Origin: UBA5314 sp964635975
GTDB taxonomy: Bacteria > Bacillota > Syntrophomonadia > Syntrophomonadales > Syntrophomonadaceae
DNA length: 64,000 nt
NCBI GenBank assembly: GCA_964635975.1
Contig: CAZWPO010000017.1
Location: 3,465 to 67,464 of the forward strand
Reading direction: 5' to 3'
Made by a program: the position numbers and the translations under genes. The first letter of the stretch is position 1. The number at the start of each line of letters is the position of its first letter. Shown piece by piece: positions 16,979 through 25,748 of the stretch. The notes beneath the pieces were generated by a model, which saw nothing but the letters and a program-made list of their open reading frames with translations, searched no databases and had not been told where the DNA came from.

Positions 16979-17611
16979 ATATCTCCCCCTCATGGCATCG
17001 ATCACCAATATAGCGTTGTATTATCAATCTCTGACCAGGTTAAAATAAGAGGTGTTTTTCTCTAAATCTAAGATAATTAAGTAAAGTGCAGACCATATAG
17101 TTTTAAATAATTTTTCGCTATATCGATACCAGACTCCTTCAACTATTTTTCAATAATTGTTAAGAACCGCTATGGTTTAAAGGATGAGAAATCCAGCAAC
17201 CTTTCAGAGCTATTTATTCTTATCACTTGCTTGTCTTTCTCCTCTATGACAAACACCTTTCCACTCGGGAGTTTTGTGGTTATAAAATGTTGGTTGGATT
17301 ATGGACATGAAGAGTTGAGAATAAGACATGAACAGCTATAATCATACTGCAAATCGATATTTGCAGAAGAATATCGAAAATACGGCCAAGAGATTTCTTA
17401 AATTGATTAAATCATCTTATAAAAAATTTCATTACACTGCAAGACTAATGTATACTATAGATAATATCCTTCTTGTTTTGCATCTTATCTGAAATCTTTT
17501 TCTAATGTCTGCTACTACCTACTGCCGAAGTTATTGCAAGCATTTTTATCCGACTATGAGATCTGATTCCTCCCCCATCTCAAGCCGTTTTCTGGCCAGG
17601 AGGTTTCTACA
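16979..17611. other. Gene-poor interval with a small coding remnant
   Basis: About 630 bp without an intact gene. On the minus strand 17170-17298 is open for 43 codons and reads like genuine protein (ITTKLPSGKVFVIEEKDKQV) to a TAG stop, but it has no start codon and may be a relic of a lost gene. TATACT near 17453 could belong to the promoter of the ABC gene. Confidence 0.4.
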
Positions 17612-18319
17612 ATGGACGGTATACTTGTTCAACTCAGTGACATCAAGAAAACCTATTACGGGGCAGGTGCTCCAGTGCAGGCTTTGCGCTCGATAACCAT
17701 GCAGGTTTTCATCGGAGAAATGCTGGCCATCATGGGGGCTTCAGGAAGCGGTAAATCGACCCTCATGAATCTCCTCGGCTGCCTGGACAAACCAGATTCG
17801 GGAACCTATATATTTGCCGGTGAGGACATTATGACACTGGACAAAAACCAGCTCGCCCACTTTCGCAATAAACTGATAGGCTATGTTTTTCAGCATTTCA
17901 ATCTGCTCGGCAGAGCAACCGCACTGGAAAACGTCTGCCTGCCTTTGAATTATGCAGGAGTACCCGTAAAAGAGCGAGAGAACCGGGGCATGGAGATGCT
18001 AAAGCTGGTGGGCTTGGAGGGTCGCGAGCACCATCTGCCCAATCAGCTTTCCGGTGGCCAGCAGCGGGTAGCCATTACCCGAGCATTGATTAATGAACCC
18101 ATTCTTCTGCTAGCTGATGAACCCACCGGCGCTCTTGATACCCGCACCAGTGCAGACATCATGACTTTGCTGCAGGACCTGCACAGTTCGCACGGCCTTA
18201 CGGTCGTAATAGTCACCCATGAAGCACATATTGCCCAATACTGCCAGCGTATAATTACCCTCAGCGACGGTGTCGTACTCCAAGAAGAAATAATACCCGA
18301 GTTCATGCCATGCAAATAG
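17612..18319 (+). CDS. ABC transporter ATP-binding protein, LolD/MacB type, without a permease
   Basis: 235 residues. Walker A GASGSGKST is near 46-54, the Q-loop sits in GYVFQHFNLL, Walker B LLLADEPTGALD is near 165, and the H-loop in VIVTHE. The signature reads LSGGQQRVAI where this subfamily normally has LSGGQQQRVAI, so one Gln codon is missing. Such ATPases energise FtsX-like permeases for lipoprotein, bacitracin or peptide traffic. No permease adjoins: the next gene is on the other strand. AGGAGG precedes ATG 17612. Confidence 0.9.
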   Translation: MDGILVQLSDIKKTYYGAGAPVQALRSITMQVFIGEMLAIMGASGSGKSTLMNLLGCLDKPDSGTYIFAGEDIMTLDKNQLAHFRNKLIGYVFQHFNLLGRATALENVCLPLNYAGVPVKERENRGMEMLKLVGLEGREHHLPNQLSGGQQRVAITRALINEPILLLADEPTGALDTRTSADIMTLLQDLHSSHGLTVVIVTHEAHIAQYCQRIITLSDGVVLQEEIIPEFMPCK

Positions 18320-18348
18320 AATAACACTACTCCTCTTCATATATATCT

Positions 18349-18377
18349 AAAGGGAGCGATTTTATCGCTCCCTTTTT
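18349..18377 (+). terminator. Rho-independent terminator
   Basis: AAAGGGAGCGAT-TTT-ATCGCTCCCTTT, a twelve-base-pair perfect stem with trailing T residues, 30 bp after the ABC gene stop. Confidence 0.9.
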
Positions 18378-18433
18378 GTCGTTAACACACCTATTAATCT
18401 GAAAATGCAGCTTCCCGGCAAATCACGAAATAC

Positions 18434-19030
18434 CTAGCGGGGCAGCGAGGGCAATGCTGATTCCCTATCCCCGCCGCCCTGCCAGGGTTTGAATCTCATA
18501 TGATCGAGGCCGAACTGCATCAGGACTTTGCCTATGATATGTTCAACCTGGTCCTGTATGCTCCGGGGATGATTATAGAAGGTCAGTACCGGAGGTACTA
18601 TCGTGCAACCGCATTCGGCGGCCTCCAGCAGGTTCTTCAAGTGAATTTTACTGAGTGGGGTTTCCCTGGGAACCAGTACCACCCGGCGGTTCTCTTTCAG
18701 GCAAACATCGGCGGCCCTGACCAGCAAATTATCTGCATAGCCGTGGGCGATAGCAGCCAGAGTTTTCATGCTGCAGGGGATAATCACCATGCCGTCGGTC
18801 TTAAAAGATCCGCTGGAAATTGAAGCGGCCATGTTCTTTTCATCGTGATAATGATCGGATAATGCTATCAGGTCTCCGATCTCCATATCAGTTTCGGCGG
18901 CTAGAGTCATTCTAGCGCCTGCCGATACCACTAGATGGGTTTCACAATCCGGTTGGCAGCGTAAGGCCTTTAACATTTGGACTCCCAGTATGGCTCCACT
19001 GGCTCCCGATATCCCCACAATTATCCTCAT
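18434..19030 (-). CDS. ubiX: UbiX-type flavin prenyltransferase
   Basis: 198 residues. GISGASGAILG at 6-16 is the FMN phosphate loop, and PCSMKTLAAIAHGYADNLLVRAADV near 85-110 is the core family segment; PRETPLSKIHLKNLLEA also matches. The enzyme makes prenylated FMN, the cofactor of UbiD decarboxylases. It is the third gene of a ubiD-vdcD-ubiX set, so it most likely serves the adjacent decarboxylase. ATG 19030 is assumed; TTG 19033 is equally spaced from GGGGG. Confidence 0.93.
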   Translation of the reverse strand: MRIIVGISGASGAILGVQMLKALRCQPDCETHLVVSAGARMTLAAETDMEIGDLIALSDHYHDEKNMAASISSGSFKTDGMVIIPCSMKTLAAIAHGYADNLLVRAADVCLKENRRVVLVPRETPLSKIHLKNLLEAAECGCTIVPPVLTFYNHPRSIQDQVEHIIGKVLMQFGLDHMRFKPWQGGGDRESALPSLPR

Positions 19031-19103
19031 CAATGTCTGCCCCCTTTCCGCTTTGATATACGTTCTCCTTCGGTAAATTTGCAGGTGGCTGTTTGTAGAC
19101 CTG

Positions 19104-19328
19104 CTATTTTTTAAGCTCAGGGATGGGAGGGATGATATCCAGCAAAGCTATCTTGGCTGGATCTATCTTGAAGCGCTTGTCATATTTTGCAGGGTCGGTG
19201 ATCTCATCACTCTCGGTCGACCTCCACGAGAAATTGCAGGTATTGCAGATATACACTTCCCATGCATCATCTTTGGGAGCCTTCGCCATCAATTCGGCGG
19301 TATTCGAATCACAACGCGGACATATCAT
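19104..19328 (-). CDS. Hydroxyarylic acid decarboxylase small subunit (VdcD/BsdD type)
   Basis: 74 residues. It has two CxxC knuckles, CPRCDS at 3-8 and CNTCNFSWRS near 28-37, and the SDEITDPAKY motif, all as in the small D subunits of Bacillus and Streptomyces non-oxidative hydroxyarylic acid decarboxylases. ATG 19328 follows GGGAGG, which lies inside the 3' end of ubiD; the open frame upstream of it is not translated. Its presence points to a vanillate/4-hydroxybenzoate-type decarboxylase rather than the ubiquinone enzyme, although the true substrate is not known. Confidence 0.88.
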   Translation of the reverse strand: MICPRCDSNTAELMAKAPKDDAWEVYICNTCNFSWRSTESDEITDPAKYDKRFKIDPAKIALLDIIPPIPELKK

Positions 19329-19332
19329 GATA

Positions 19333-20760
19333 TTACCTCCCTCCCATCTCTCTAATAGCATTCTTTAAATAGTTAGTCCAGAATTCTGTCTTGACCGGGA
19401 TATCCAGCAGTTCGGTTTCCCTCCCTACATCGGGCGCTACCGGAGTCGTAGCATCTATGATCAGTTTGGTGTGCATGCCCGCCGGTTCTGACGAGGGATC
19501 TAAAGGCATGCCCGGCGCCCAGGGGATCAAAATTACATCTTTGGAAGGGCGCACCCGGGTGGTGAGCGCCCACATCACCTGGGGCAGGTTGAAGGGATCC
19601 ACGAACTCATCTACGATAATTACTATTTTGGAATATGGCATGCCATGTGGAGTAGACAGGAGCCTCATGGCTACTGCTTTGCCATAGCCCCCCAAGCGAG
19701 ATTTGGTTGAAACAATGACTCCAATGCCGTGAGTATACATGGCATTGACTGCTTCCACCTCCGGGAAATCACGCTTGAGCTGCCGGTATAGAGGCAGGCT
19801 GGTATTTAAAGCCAGCAGGTAGTCGATCTCAGTCCAGGGCATCCCCAGGTAAAGGTTTTCAAATATAGGGTTCACCCGGTGGGTTATGGTGTGGATCTTC
19901 ACTTCAGGCTGGCGGCGGGCTCCGGAATAACTACCCGGGAACTCACCGAAAGGCCCTTCAATGTATCTCTCGCGCGGTATGATGTAGCCTTCCAGGATGA
20001 TCTCACTGCGGGCCGGAATGTTCAGGTCTCCCACCTCGGTCTTGGTCAGCTCGATAGGTTCTCCTTTCAGCGCTCCGGCAAAATCATATTCGGACTGCAC
20101 GTACTCGATAGGGGTGCTGCCCATAAAGCTCAAAACCGGATCATTTCCTATGCATATGGCTATGGGCAGTGGCTCACCTCTTTCTTCTGCCTTGCGCAAG
20201 TGTATCCCTATGTCGTGAAAAGGCAGCGGCTGGATCCCCAGGCGGTCCTTGCCTTTGACCTGGATGCGGTAGATGCCCACATTCTCTTTATCGAGGTTGT
20301 CGGGCTCATCGATGTCTTTGCTGATAATGAGCGCCTTGGACAAGTAAAAACCGCCGTCATGCTTGTTGATGCGGAAAAGCGGCAGCAGCTCAAACAGATT
20401 GATATCCCCGGTGATCTTCACTTCTTTACAGGGTGCATCATCGACCCATACGGGTTTAACGGGATAATCCGACCATAGTTTGTCGAGTGCAAAGAACTGG
20501 TCTTTTATAGAAGTATCTTTGGGCAGCCCCAGCATCAAGGCGTGATTCTGCCAGGACCCCTGAACGTTCAGCACAACGCTGTTATAGTAGCCTTTTACCT
20601 TCTCTATAAAAACGGCAGGTCCATTCTCCAGATTGGGAGCCGCTCTCCCAATAGCGCTCAAATCGGGCTCGGGCATCAGCTCCTCTTTTATCCTCACCAG
20701 CTGATTCTCCGATTCAAGCAGGGCTAAAAACTCTCGCAGATCTTTATAGGCCAATTTCAT
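19333..20760 (-). CDS. UbiD-family prenyl-FMN-dependent decarboxylase (BsdC/VdcC type)
   Basis: 475 residues, usual length. The family core is visible: IGNDPVLSFMGSTP near 215, the IEGPFGEFPGSYSG loop near 270 that carries an active-site Glu, and the downstream DEFVDPFNLPQVMWAL segment near 385 with the other conserved acids. It should (de)carboxylate an aromatic or unsaturated acid using prenyl-FMN from the neighbouring ubiX product. Its stop lies four bases before the vdcD start. A thiolase gene lies 110 bp upstream on the same strand, across a hairpin, possibly as part of one regulon. Confidence 0.92.
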   Translation of the reverse strand: MKLAYKDLREFLALLESENQLVRIKEELMPEPDLSAIGRAAPNLENGPAVFIEKVKGYYNSVVLNVQGSWQNHALMLGLPKDTSIKDQFFALDKLWSDYPVKPVWVDDAPCKEVKITGDINLFELLPLFRINKHDGGFYLSKALIISKDIDEPDNLDKENVGIYRIQVKGKDRLGIQPLPFHDIGIHLRKAEERGEPLPIAICIGNDPVLSFMGSTPIEYVQSEYDFAGALKGEPIELTKTEVGDLNIPARSEIILEGYIIPRERYIEGPFGEFPGSYSGARRQPEVKIHTITHRVNPIFENLYLGMPWTEIDYLLALNTSLPLYRQLKRDFPEVEAVNAMYTHGIGVIVSTKSRLGGYGKAVAMRLLSTPHGMPYSKIVIIVDEFVDPFNLPQVMWALTTRVRPSKDVILIPWAPGMPLDPSSEPAGMHTKLIIDATTPVAPDVGRETELLDIPVKTEFWTNYLKNAIREMGGR

Positions 20761-20803
20761 CCCTTCTTTCTTGTTATTGAAGTCGCTTCATCAAAGGATT
20801 CCG

Positions 20804-20825
20804 GCAGCGGGTTCGCACCCGCTGC
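20804..20825 (-). terminator. GC-rich hairpin between thiolase and ubiD
   Basis: GCAGCGGGT-TCGC-ACCCGCTGC, nine perfect base pairs. On the minus strand there is no T-run after it, so it may attenuate or stabilise RNA rather than end transcription. Confidence 0.5.
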
Positions 20826-20870
20826 GCATACGGATAAGGGGGACGGGAATGCTTTAGGATACTGTTTCAC

Positions 20871-22070
20871 TTAACTAACTTTAATAACCATGGATGCGCC
20901 TATATCGCCTGCTGCGCAGCCGGTAAACGCTCCGTAGCCTCCTCCCTGGATCACCAGAGCCTCGATCAATTCTATTATGGCCCGTCCGGCGGTCGGAGCC
21001 TGGGGATGTCCGTAAATCAGCGAAGAACCATAGTTATTGAGGATCTTTTGATCAATGCCCAGCTGCTTGCTCAGGTTGACATCATTGACAGCAAAAGGAT
21101 TGTGGGTTTTAACCTGGCTGAGGTCGCTCACCTTTATCCCGGCATCCCTGGCTGCCAGGTCTAGAGCTGGAGCTGGAGCTCCGGCCATTCGGCCGGCTCC
21201 TACCCGCACTATGCCATAGGACAAGATTTGGACGGTTATATTGGGATCTTTGCTTATTTCACGAGCCTTTTCTTTGGTAGTTACAATAGTCGCGCAGTGT
21301 CCGTCGGCAGGGTGCGTCTGGCTGCCAAAAGTCAAAACCCCATCCGGTATTATAGGTTTGAGCTTGGCCAGGGCTTCTTTCGAGGTAGGAGTAATCCCAT
21401 CATCAGCTTCGATGACTATCACATCCTTCTTGCTCATCCGGGACTCCACAGGAAACATGTAACGCTTTTGAAACGCACGATCGTCAGCCAGAGCGTCTTG
21501 ATACTGTTCGTATCTAAGCAGAGCCACCTCGTCACATTCCTCTTTGCTAATACCCACCTCTTTGGCCACGGCCTCGGCTGTTCTAAACATGGCCAATCCT
21601 GCTCCCGGAGAGGGATCACGCTCGAAATTGTCCAACACTATATTCTCAGTAGCTACCTGACCGGATCTGGGATCGGGCAGAACTAATATCGGTCCGCTGG
21701 AACAACGGTCGGTAGAAAGCGTGTATACCGCTTCGTAAGCGCCCATCTCTACATCGCTGGCCGCCAGCTGCAGGGTGGTAACGGAAGTCGCACATACCTG
21801 GTTTATCTGCAAAGCGGGAATGTCTTTCTTGCGGTCAAGGATTACCGCCGCCGAGTAGGCATGGCCATAGAATGATAGAGGCTGGGCTACAGTAATGCCA
21901 AAGTATAAAAAATCAAGTATGGTGGGGTCAATGCCCTTAGCCTCAAACCACCGTTTTGAGGTTTGGGCGGCCAGCTCCACAGAGTTTTCCTGCTTCAAAG
22001 ATCCATTCCAGCGAACAAACGGGGTAGAGTAATATCCACCATAAGGAATAAAGGCTTTTGAAAATATCAA
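20871..22070 (-). CDS. Thiolase-superfamily acyltransferase
   Basis: 399 residues. The thiolase fold is clear: NQVCATSVTTLQLAASDV near 85 carries the nucleophilic Cys, YGHPQAPTAGRAIIELIEAL near 352 the active-site His region, and YGAFTGCAAGDIGASMVI at the end the second Cys. The His loop (GHPQAPTAG) differs from the usual GHPxGxSG, so substrate may be unusual. The start is TTG at 22070: AGGAGG lies exactly eight bases upstream, while the longer frame adds an unrelated hydrophobic stretch. It is preceded by a near-consensus sigma-54 promoter. Confidence 0.87.
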   Translation of the reverse strand: MIFSKAFIPYGGYYSTPFVRWNGSLKQENSVELAAQTSKRWFEAKGIDPTILDFLYFGITVAQPLSFYGHAYSAAVILDRKKDIPALQINQVCATSVTTLQLAASDVEMGAYEAVYTLSTDRCSSGPILVLPDPRSGQVATENIVLDNFERDPSPGAGLAMFRTAEAVAKEVGISKEECDEVALLRYEQYQDALADDRAFQKRYMFPVESRMSKKDVIVIEADDGITPTSKEALAKLKPIIPDGVLTFGSQTHPADGHCATIVTTKEKAREISKDPNITVQILSYGIVRVGAGRMAGAPAPALDLAARDAGIKVSDLSQVKTHNPFAVNDVNLSKQLGIDQKILNNYGSSLIYGHPQAPTAGRAIIELIEALVIQGGGYGAFTGCAAGDIGASMVIKVS

Positions 22071-22113
22071 TTTGATAACCTCCTCTTCGATAGAAATGTA
22101 CACTACTATTAAG

Positions 22114-22130
22114 AGCAAAAACCATGCCAT
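22114..22130 (-). promoter_or_regulatory. Sigma-54 (-24/-12) promoter of the thiolase gene
   Basis: On the minus strand ATGGCATGGTTTTTGCT has GG and GC ten bases apart and agrees with TGGCACG-N4-TTGCT at all but one or two positions. It lies 44 bp before the TTG start of the thiolase gene. Confidence 0.85.
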
Positions 22131-22213
22131 GTTTTCATCAAACGAGGAAATCCCATATAATCAGGGATTGCCGACAAAAAACCCGGGGCTTAAAGGCTCC
22201 CGGCTTTATCTTA

Positions 22214-22231
22214 TGGTGCGATATAGCACCA
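22214..22231. promoter_or_regulatory. Proximal inverted-repeat activator site
   Basis: TGGTGC-GATATA-GCACCA, six base pairs per arm, about 90 bp upstream of the -24 element. The half-site GCACCAA is shared with the larger inverted repeat at 22291-22326, so both probably bind the adjacent activator. Confidence 0.6.
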
Positions 22232-22290
22232 ATTTTCCTTCTGAATTGTTTCCGCAGCTATCGACCCCTTAGTTCCGGCCTGTCTAACGA

Positions 22291-22326
22291 TCGATACATT
22301 GGTGTGTTTGGGCACCAATGTATCGA
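22291..22326. promoter_or_regulatory. Distal inverted repeat, activator site or terminator
   Basis: TCGATACATTGGTG at 22291-22304 and its exact reverse complement at 22313-22326, separated by eight bases. It lies 28 bp past the stop of the sigma-54 activator gene and about 165 bp upstream of the -24/-12 promoter, as for an enhancer site. A terminator role for the regulator gene is also possible, but there is no T-run. Confidence 0.65.
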
Positions 22327-22353
22327 TTGCGCAACCTCCTTGCTGGCAGCATC

Positions 22354-24441
22354 TCATGCTTTAGTACTCTTTATCCCGTATTTTGCAGCTTTGCGCACTA
22401 CCGTAGAATGATCCACCCCGAGCTTTTCAGCTATTTGCCTAGTAGTAAGGTTCTTTTTAAAAGCTTTCTCGAGTATCTGCTTCTCCAGGCTGCTGATGGC
22501 TTCCGCCAGCGGTATGATTCCCGATATATAAACCCTGGCCTGTTCCAGGGAATTTACCGCAATCAGAACCGGCAGATCCTCTCTGCCGATAATTTCTTTG
22601 GTAGTGGTGACCATCAAGCGTTCGATGAGGTTCTCCAGTTCACGAACATTTCCCGGCCAGTCATAGGCCATCAGATCATTCAATACTTCCGCTGATATTT
22701 TTTTGCTCTGATGGTATTTGTCGTTGAAAAGATCATTAAAGTGGTTAACCAAAGCCGGTATTTCTTCCTTCCTCTCCCTGAGCGGGGGAACATGTATGGG
22801 CACGACATTCAGCCGGTAAAATAGATCTTCGCGGAATTCCTTTTTGTTTACCAGATCGTTAAGATCACGGTTGGTACCAGCAATTACCCGCACGTCCACA
22901 TGAAGCGCCCTGTTTCCTCCCACGCGCACGATTTCTTTACTCTGCAAAACACGCAGCAATTTCACCTGCAGGGACAAAGGCAGATCACCGATCTCATCAA
23001 GGAAAATAGTACCCCCGTTGGCCATCTGAAAATAACCCGCTTTCCCTTCTTTTCTGGCCCCGGTGAAAGCTCCGTAATCGTATCCAAATAATTCAGATTC
23101 CAACAGGCCGTCGGGTATAGCTCCGCAGTTCACAGTAATATACGGGCCCTCGCTTCTAGGACTGTTATTGTGTATCATCTCAGCGATAAGCTCCTTCCCA
23201 GTCCCAGACTCCCCGGTGATCAACACCGTGGAGTCGAATCCCGCCGTTCTCAATACCAGGGCCATCAGGTTTTTCATTGTCTCTGAATTGACCACCATTT
23301 TGTCCGATCCCATGACCCGCAGACGCAGGGAGCGTAGTTCGCTCTCGTAAGCATTGCTCAAAAGCTGAACCTCTTCAATCCTCTGTTTCAATTCGTTCAG
23401 CTCAGTAATATCCCGGATATTACAGATGACCCGGTAAATGGCGCCCTTGTCATCAAAAAAAGGATTGCCTGTCGTAAGGTGGATACGGCCGCTTTTTTTG
23501 CTCTGCTGAGCGATGGTGACCCGTTCCTTCTTATCCAGGACCAATCGAGTAACCGACTCCGATACGACACCTTCCTTCTCAAGGTCAATCATGCTCTTTC
23601 CTAGAATCTCACCCGCCTGGTTGCCGGTTATCCGCTCAAAAGACTCATTGACACGCAGGGTCACCCCATCACCATCTGTGACCAGTATACCGTCGAAAGA
23701 TGAGTCGATAATGATGTCCAATTCACGCTTCAGCTGCTTGTAATGAGCTAACTCCCTCGCTATGTCTTCCAACTCTGAAGTATCCTGAAGCACAGCCACC
23801 GCTCCGGTTATTCTCCCGTCCTTTATTACCGGGGAGCGGTTTGATATATACTGCCTGCCCTTGATCATTACTTTCTGGGCAGTTTCAGCTTTTCCAGTCT
23901 TAATTACCTCGGCCAGGCCACTGGCAGGCTCCAGTTCCTCGATATGCATCCCGTTCAACTCATCCGCGCTCAGTTCCATTATTTTATGCACAGCATCATT
24001 TGAAGCCCTTACCAGTCCATCCCGGTCAACCGCCACGATCAGATTATGGGTGGAATTTATAATGGTATCCATCTCCATAGTCACATTTTTGAAAGATTTG
24101 AAAAACGCCATTCCCAATTCCCGGTGGGTTATTATGCCTATTACTTTGCCATCCACCACTACCAGCGATTCCAGTCGGGGGCTTAAAAAGCCTTCAATAT
24201 CGTCTTCGGGATGCCCGGTTAAAAACTCCCTGGTCATGATCTCCTTCACCGGGGTGGACATATCCTGATCGATCATATCAAATATATGGCGGTTGGAAAC
24301 CAGACCAATGATTTCCCCCTTTTCATCGACTACCGGAGCCCAATCCAATTTGTGCCTCGAAAAGAGCTGAGCAGCCTGCCGCACGCTTAGACCGGATTCC
24401 AAAGTAACGGGATCGATCTGCATAATATCTCGAAGCCTCAT
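22354..24441 (-). CDS. CBS-PAS-AAA+ sigma-54-dependent activator
   Basis: 695 residues. Two CBS motifs (about 1-115: 'APVVDEKGEIIGLVSNR' and 'VVVDGKVIGIITHRELG' regions) suggest adenine-nucleotide or other ligand sensing; two PAS domains follow (about 120-225 and 240-350), then an AAA+ domain with GESGTGKE, GAFTGA and GGTIFLDEIGDLP, and a TyrR-like C-terminal helix-turn-helix (TTRQIAEKLGVDHSTVVRKA). ATG 24441 is used. The domain order resembles activators found beside acyl-CoA and amino-acid genes in Clostridia. Target: the -24/-12 promoter downstream, hence thiolase and perhaps ubiD-vdcD-ubiX. Confidence 0.92.
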   Translation of the reverse strand: MRLRDIMQIDPVTLESGLSVRQAAQLFSRHKLDWAPVVDEKGEIIGLVSNRHIFDMIDQDMSTPVKEIMTREFLTGHPEDDIEGFLSPRLESLVVVDGKVIGIITHRELGMAFFKSFKNVTMEMDTIINSTHNLIVAVDRDGLVRASNDAVHKIMELSADELNGMHIEELEPASGLAEVIKTGKAETAQKVMIKGRQYISNRSPVIKDGRITGAVAVLQDTSELEDIARELAHYKQLKRELDIIIDSSFDGILVTDGDGVTLRVNESFERITGNQAGEILGKSMIDLEKEGVVSESVTRLVLDKKERVTIAQQSKKSGRIHLTTGNPFFDDKGAIYRVICNIRDITELNELKQRIEEVQLLSNAYESELRSLRLRVMGSDKMVVNSETMKNLMALVLRTAGFDSTVLITGESGTGKELIAEMIHNNSPRSEGPYITVNCGAIPDGLLESELFGYDYGAFTGARKEGKAGYFQMANGGTIFLDEIGDLPLSLQVKLLRVLQSKEIVRVGGNRALHVDVRVIAGTNRDLNDLVNKKEFREDLFYRLNVVPIHVPPLRERKEEIPALVNHFNDLFNDKYHQSKKISAEVLNDLMAYDWPGNVRELENLIERLMVTTTKEIIGREDLPVLIAVNSLEQARVYISGIIPLAEAISSLEKQILEKAFKKNLTTRQIAEKLGVDHSTVVRKAAKYGIKSTKA

Positions 24442-24587
24442 AAACAGCACCACCTTATGGTTTCCAATTTAGCATAGTAATCGGGTCTTTGCACGATATA
24501 CACTTGATAAAGCCGCTTTCACCGGTGAGTCAGCATGCTATAATAAGTACCAATAGTATGGTTTATTTTCTTATAGAAAGGAAGCCA

Positions 24588-25748
24588 ATGACTGACCAGA
24601 GCAAAGCAAAAAACGAACATCTTTCCCCGGGAAATAAATTTGACATTCCGGAATGGTCAGGCGCCTTTGGTGACCTGGGTACTCTCATCCCGTTCGTCAT
24701 CGGTTATATATCTGTAGTTAACTTGGACCCTCTCGGAATTTTATCAATGTTTGGACTAATGCTCATTGCTTCTGGCATAGTATACAAAACGCCTATGCCC
24801 ATTCAGCCCATGAAAGCCATTGGCGCAGCAGCGATATCTCAAGGTATGCTCGTCAGCCAGAATCTGGTCTGGGGAGCCGGGCTCTTTACCGGTTTTTTCT
24901 GGCTGCTGGCCGGCCTTACAGGGATCCTCGATTTTATATCCAGAATCACTTCCCGCCCGGTTGTTCAGGGAATCGTTTTGGGATTAGGACTTTCATTTAT
25001 GATACAGGGCATTAAGATGATGCAACGGGATTTCATTATTGCAGCTTCCGCTTTACTAATTACCCTGCTTCTGCTTTCCAGCCGCAGACTACCAGCCATG
25101 CTGGTGCTACTCTTTTTCGGGCTCGCTGCTGCAGTATGGAGAAATCCACATTTACTTAATAACCTTTCCCTTATTCATCCGGAATTCCGAATGCCTGCGT
25201 TTGCGCTGGGAAAGATGACCTGGTCCGACTTCTGGCAGGGCGCTGTCATTCTGGGCCTGGCTCAGATACCACTGACCCTGGGAAACGCAGTTATCGCGAC
25301 CGCTTCCGAGAACAATCGACGCTTTCCTGCTTATCCGGTAAGCGAAAGAAAGGTTGCCGTCTTTCAGGGCATCATAAACCTCATAGCCCCAGTATGGGGA
25401 GGTATCCCCATGTGTCACGGAGCTGGAGGGATGGCGGCGCATGCACGTTTTGGAGCCAGGACTGGAGGATCGGTGATAATCCTGGGAACCCTCCTGCTGG
25501 TGGCGGCATTGTTCTTCAGCGATTCAGTATTGCTTTTCTTTACCCTGATCCCTACCAGCGTCCTTGGGGTGTTGATTTTCTTTGCTGGTCTTGATTTAGC
25601 GGTGTCTGTGCGCAATGCAGGAGATGTTAGAGACAATAATTATCTATTGATGCTTACCGCCGGTTTTGCGTTCTTCAATGCAGCTTTGGGATTCGCCGCC
25701 GGCCTGTTTATACAGGAGCTATTGAAGCGAAACATCATAAAGCTGTAG
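24588..25748 (+). CDS. Putative sulfate/molybdate transporter (MOT1 family)
   Basis: 386-residue membrane protein with 10-12 hydrophobic segments. It has both family motifs: EWSGAFGDLGTLIPFVIGY near the N-terminus and the second-half VWGGIPMCHGAGGMAAHARFGARTGG loop. The related plant and algal MOT1 proteins carry molybdate; bacterial members are annotated as sulfate or molybdate transporters without direct proof. AAAGGAAG lies before ATG 24588; the longer upstream frame lacks a ribosome site. The 3' end overlaps the uracil-DNA glycosylase gene on the other strand by 14 bp. Confidence 0.87.
   Translation: MTDQSKAKNEHLSPGNKFDIPEWSGAFGDLGTLIPFVIGYISVVNLDPLGILSMFGLMLIASGIVYKTPMPIQPMKAIGAAAISQGMLVSQNLVWGAGLFTGFFWLLAGLTGILDFISRITSRPVVQGIVLGLGLSFMIQGIKMMQRDFIIAASALLITLLLLSSRRLPAMLVLLFFGLAAAVWRNPHLLNNLSLIHPEFRMPAFALGKMTWSDFWQGAVILGLAQIPLTLGNAVIATASENNRRFPAYPVSERKVAVFQGIINLIAPVWGGIPMCHGAGGMAAHARFGARTGGSVIILGTLLLVAALFFSDSVLLFFTLIPTSVLGVLIFFAGLDLAVSVRNAGDVRDNNYLLMLTAGFAFFNAALGFAAGLFIQELLKRNIIKL

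Noticed and set aside
17170..17298. 43-codon minus-strand stretch resembling a C-terminus
   Set aside because: No start codon and a stop immediately upstream; kept only as a note in the gap entry.
22081..22130. Extended N-terminus of the thiolase with a hydrophobic leader
   Set aside because: The extension would cover the ribosome site and the sigma-54 promoter; TTG 22070 is correctly spaced from AGGAGG.
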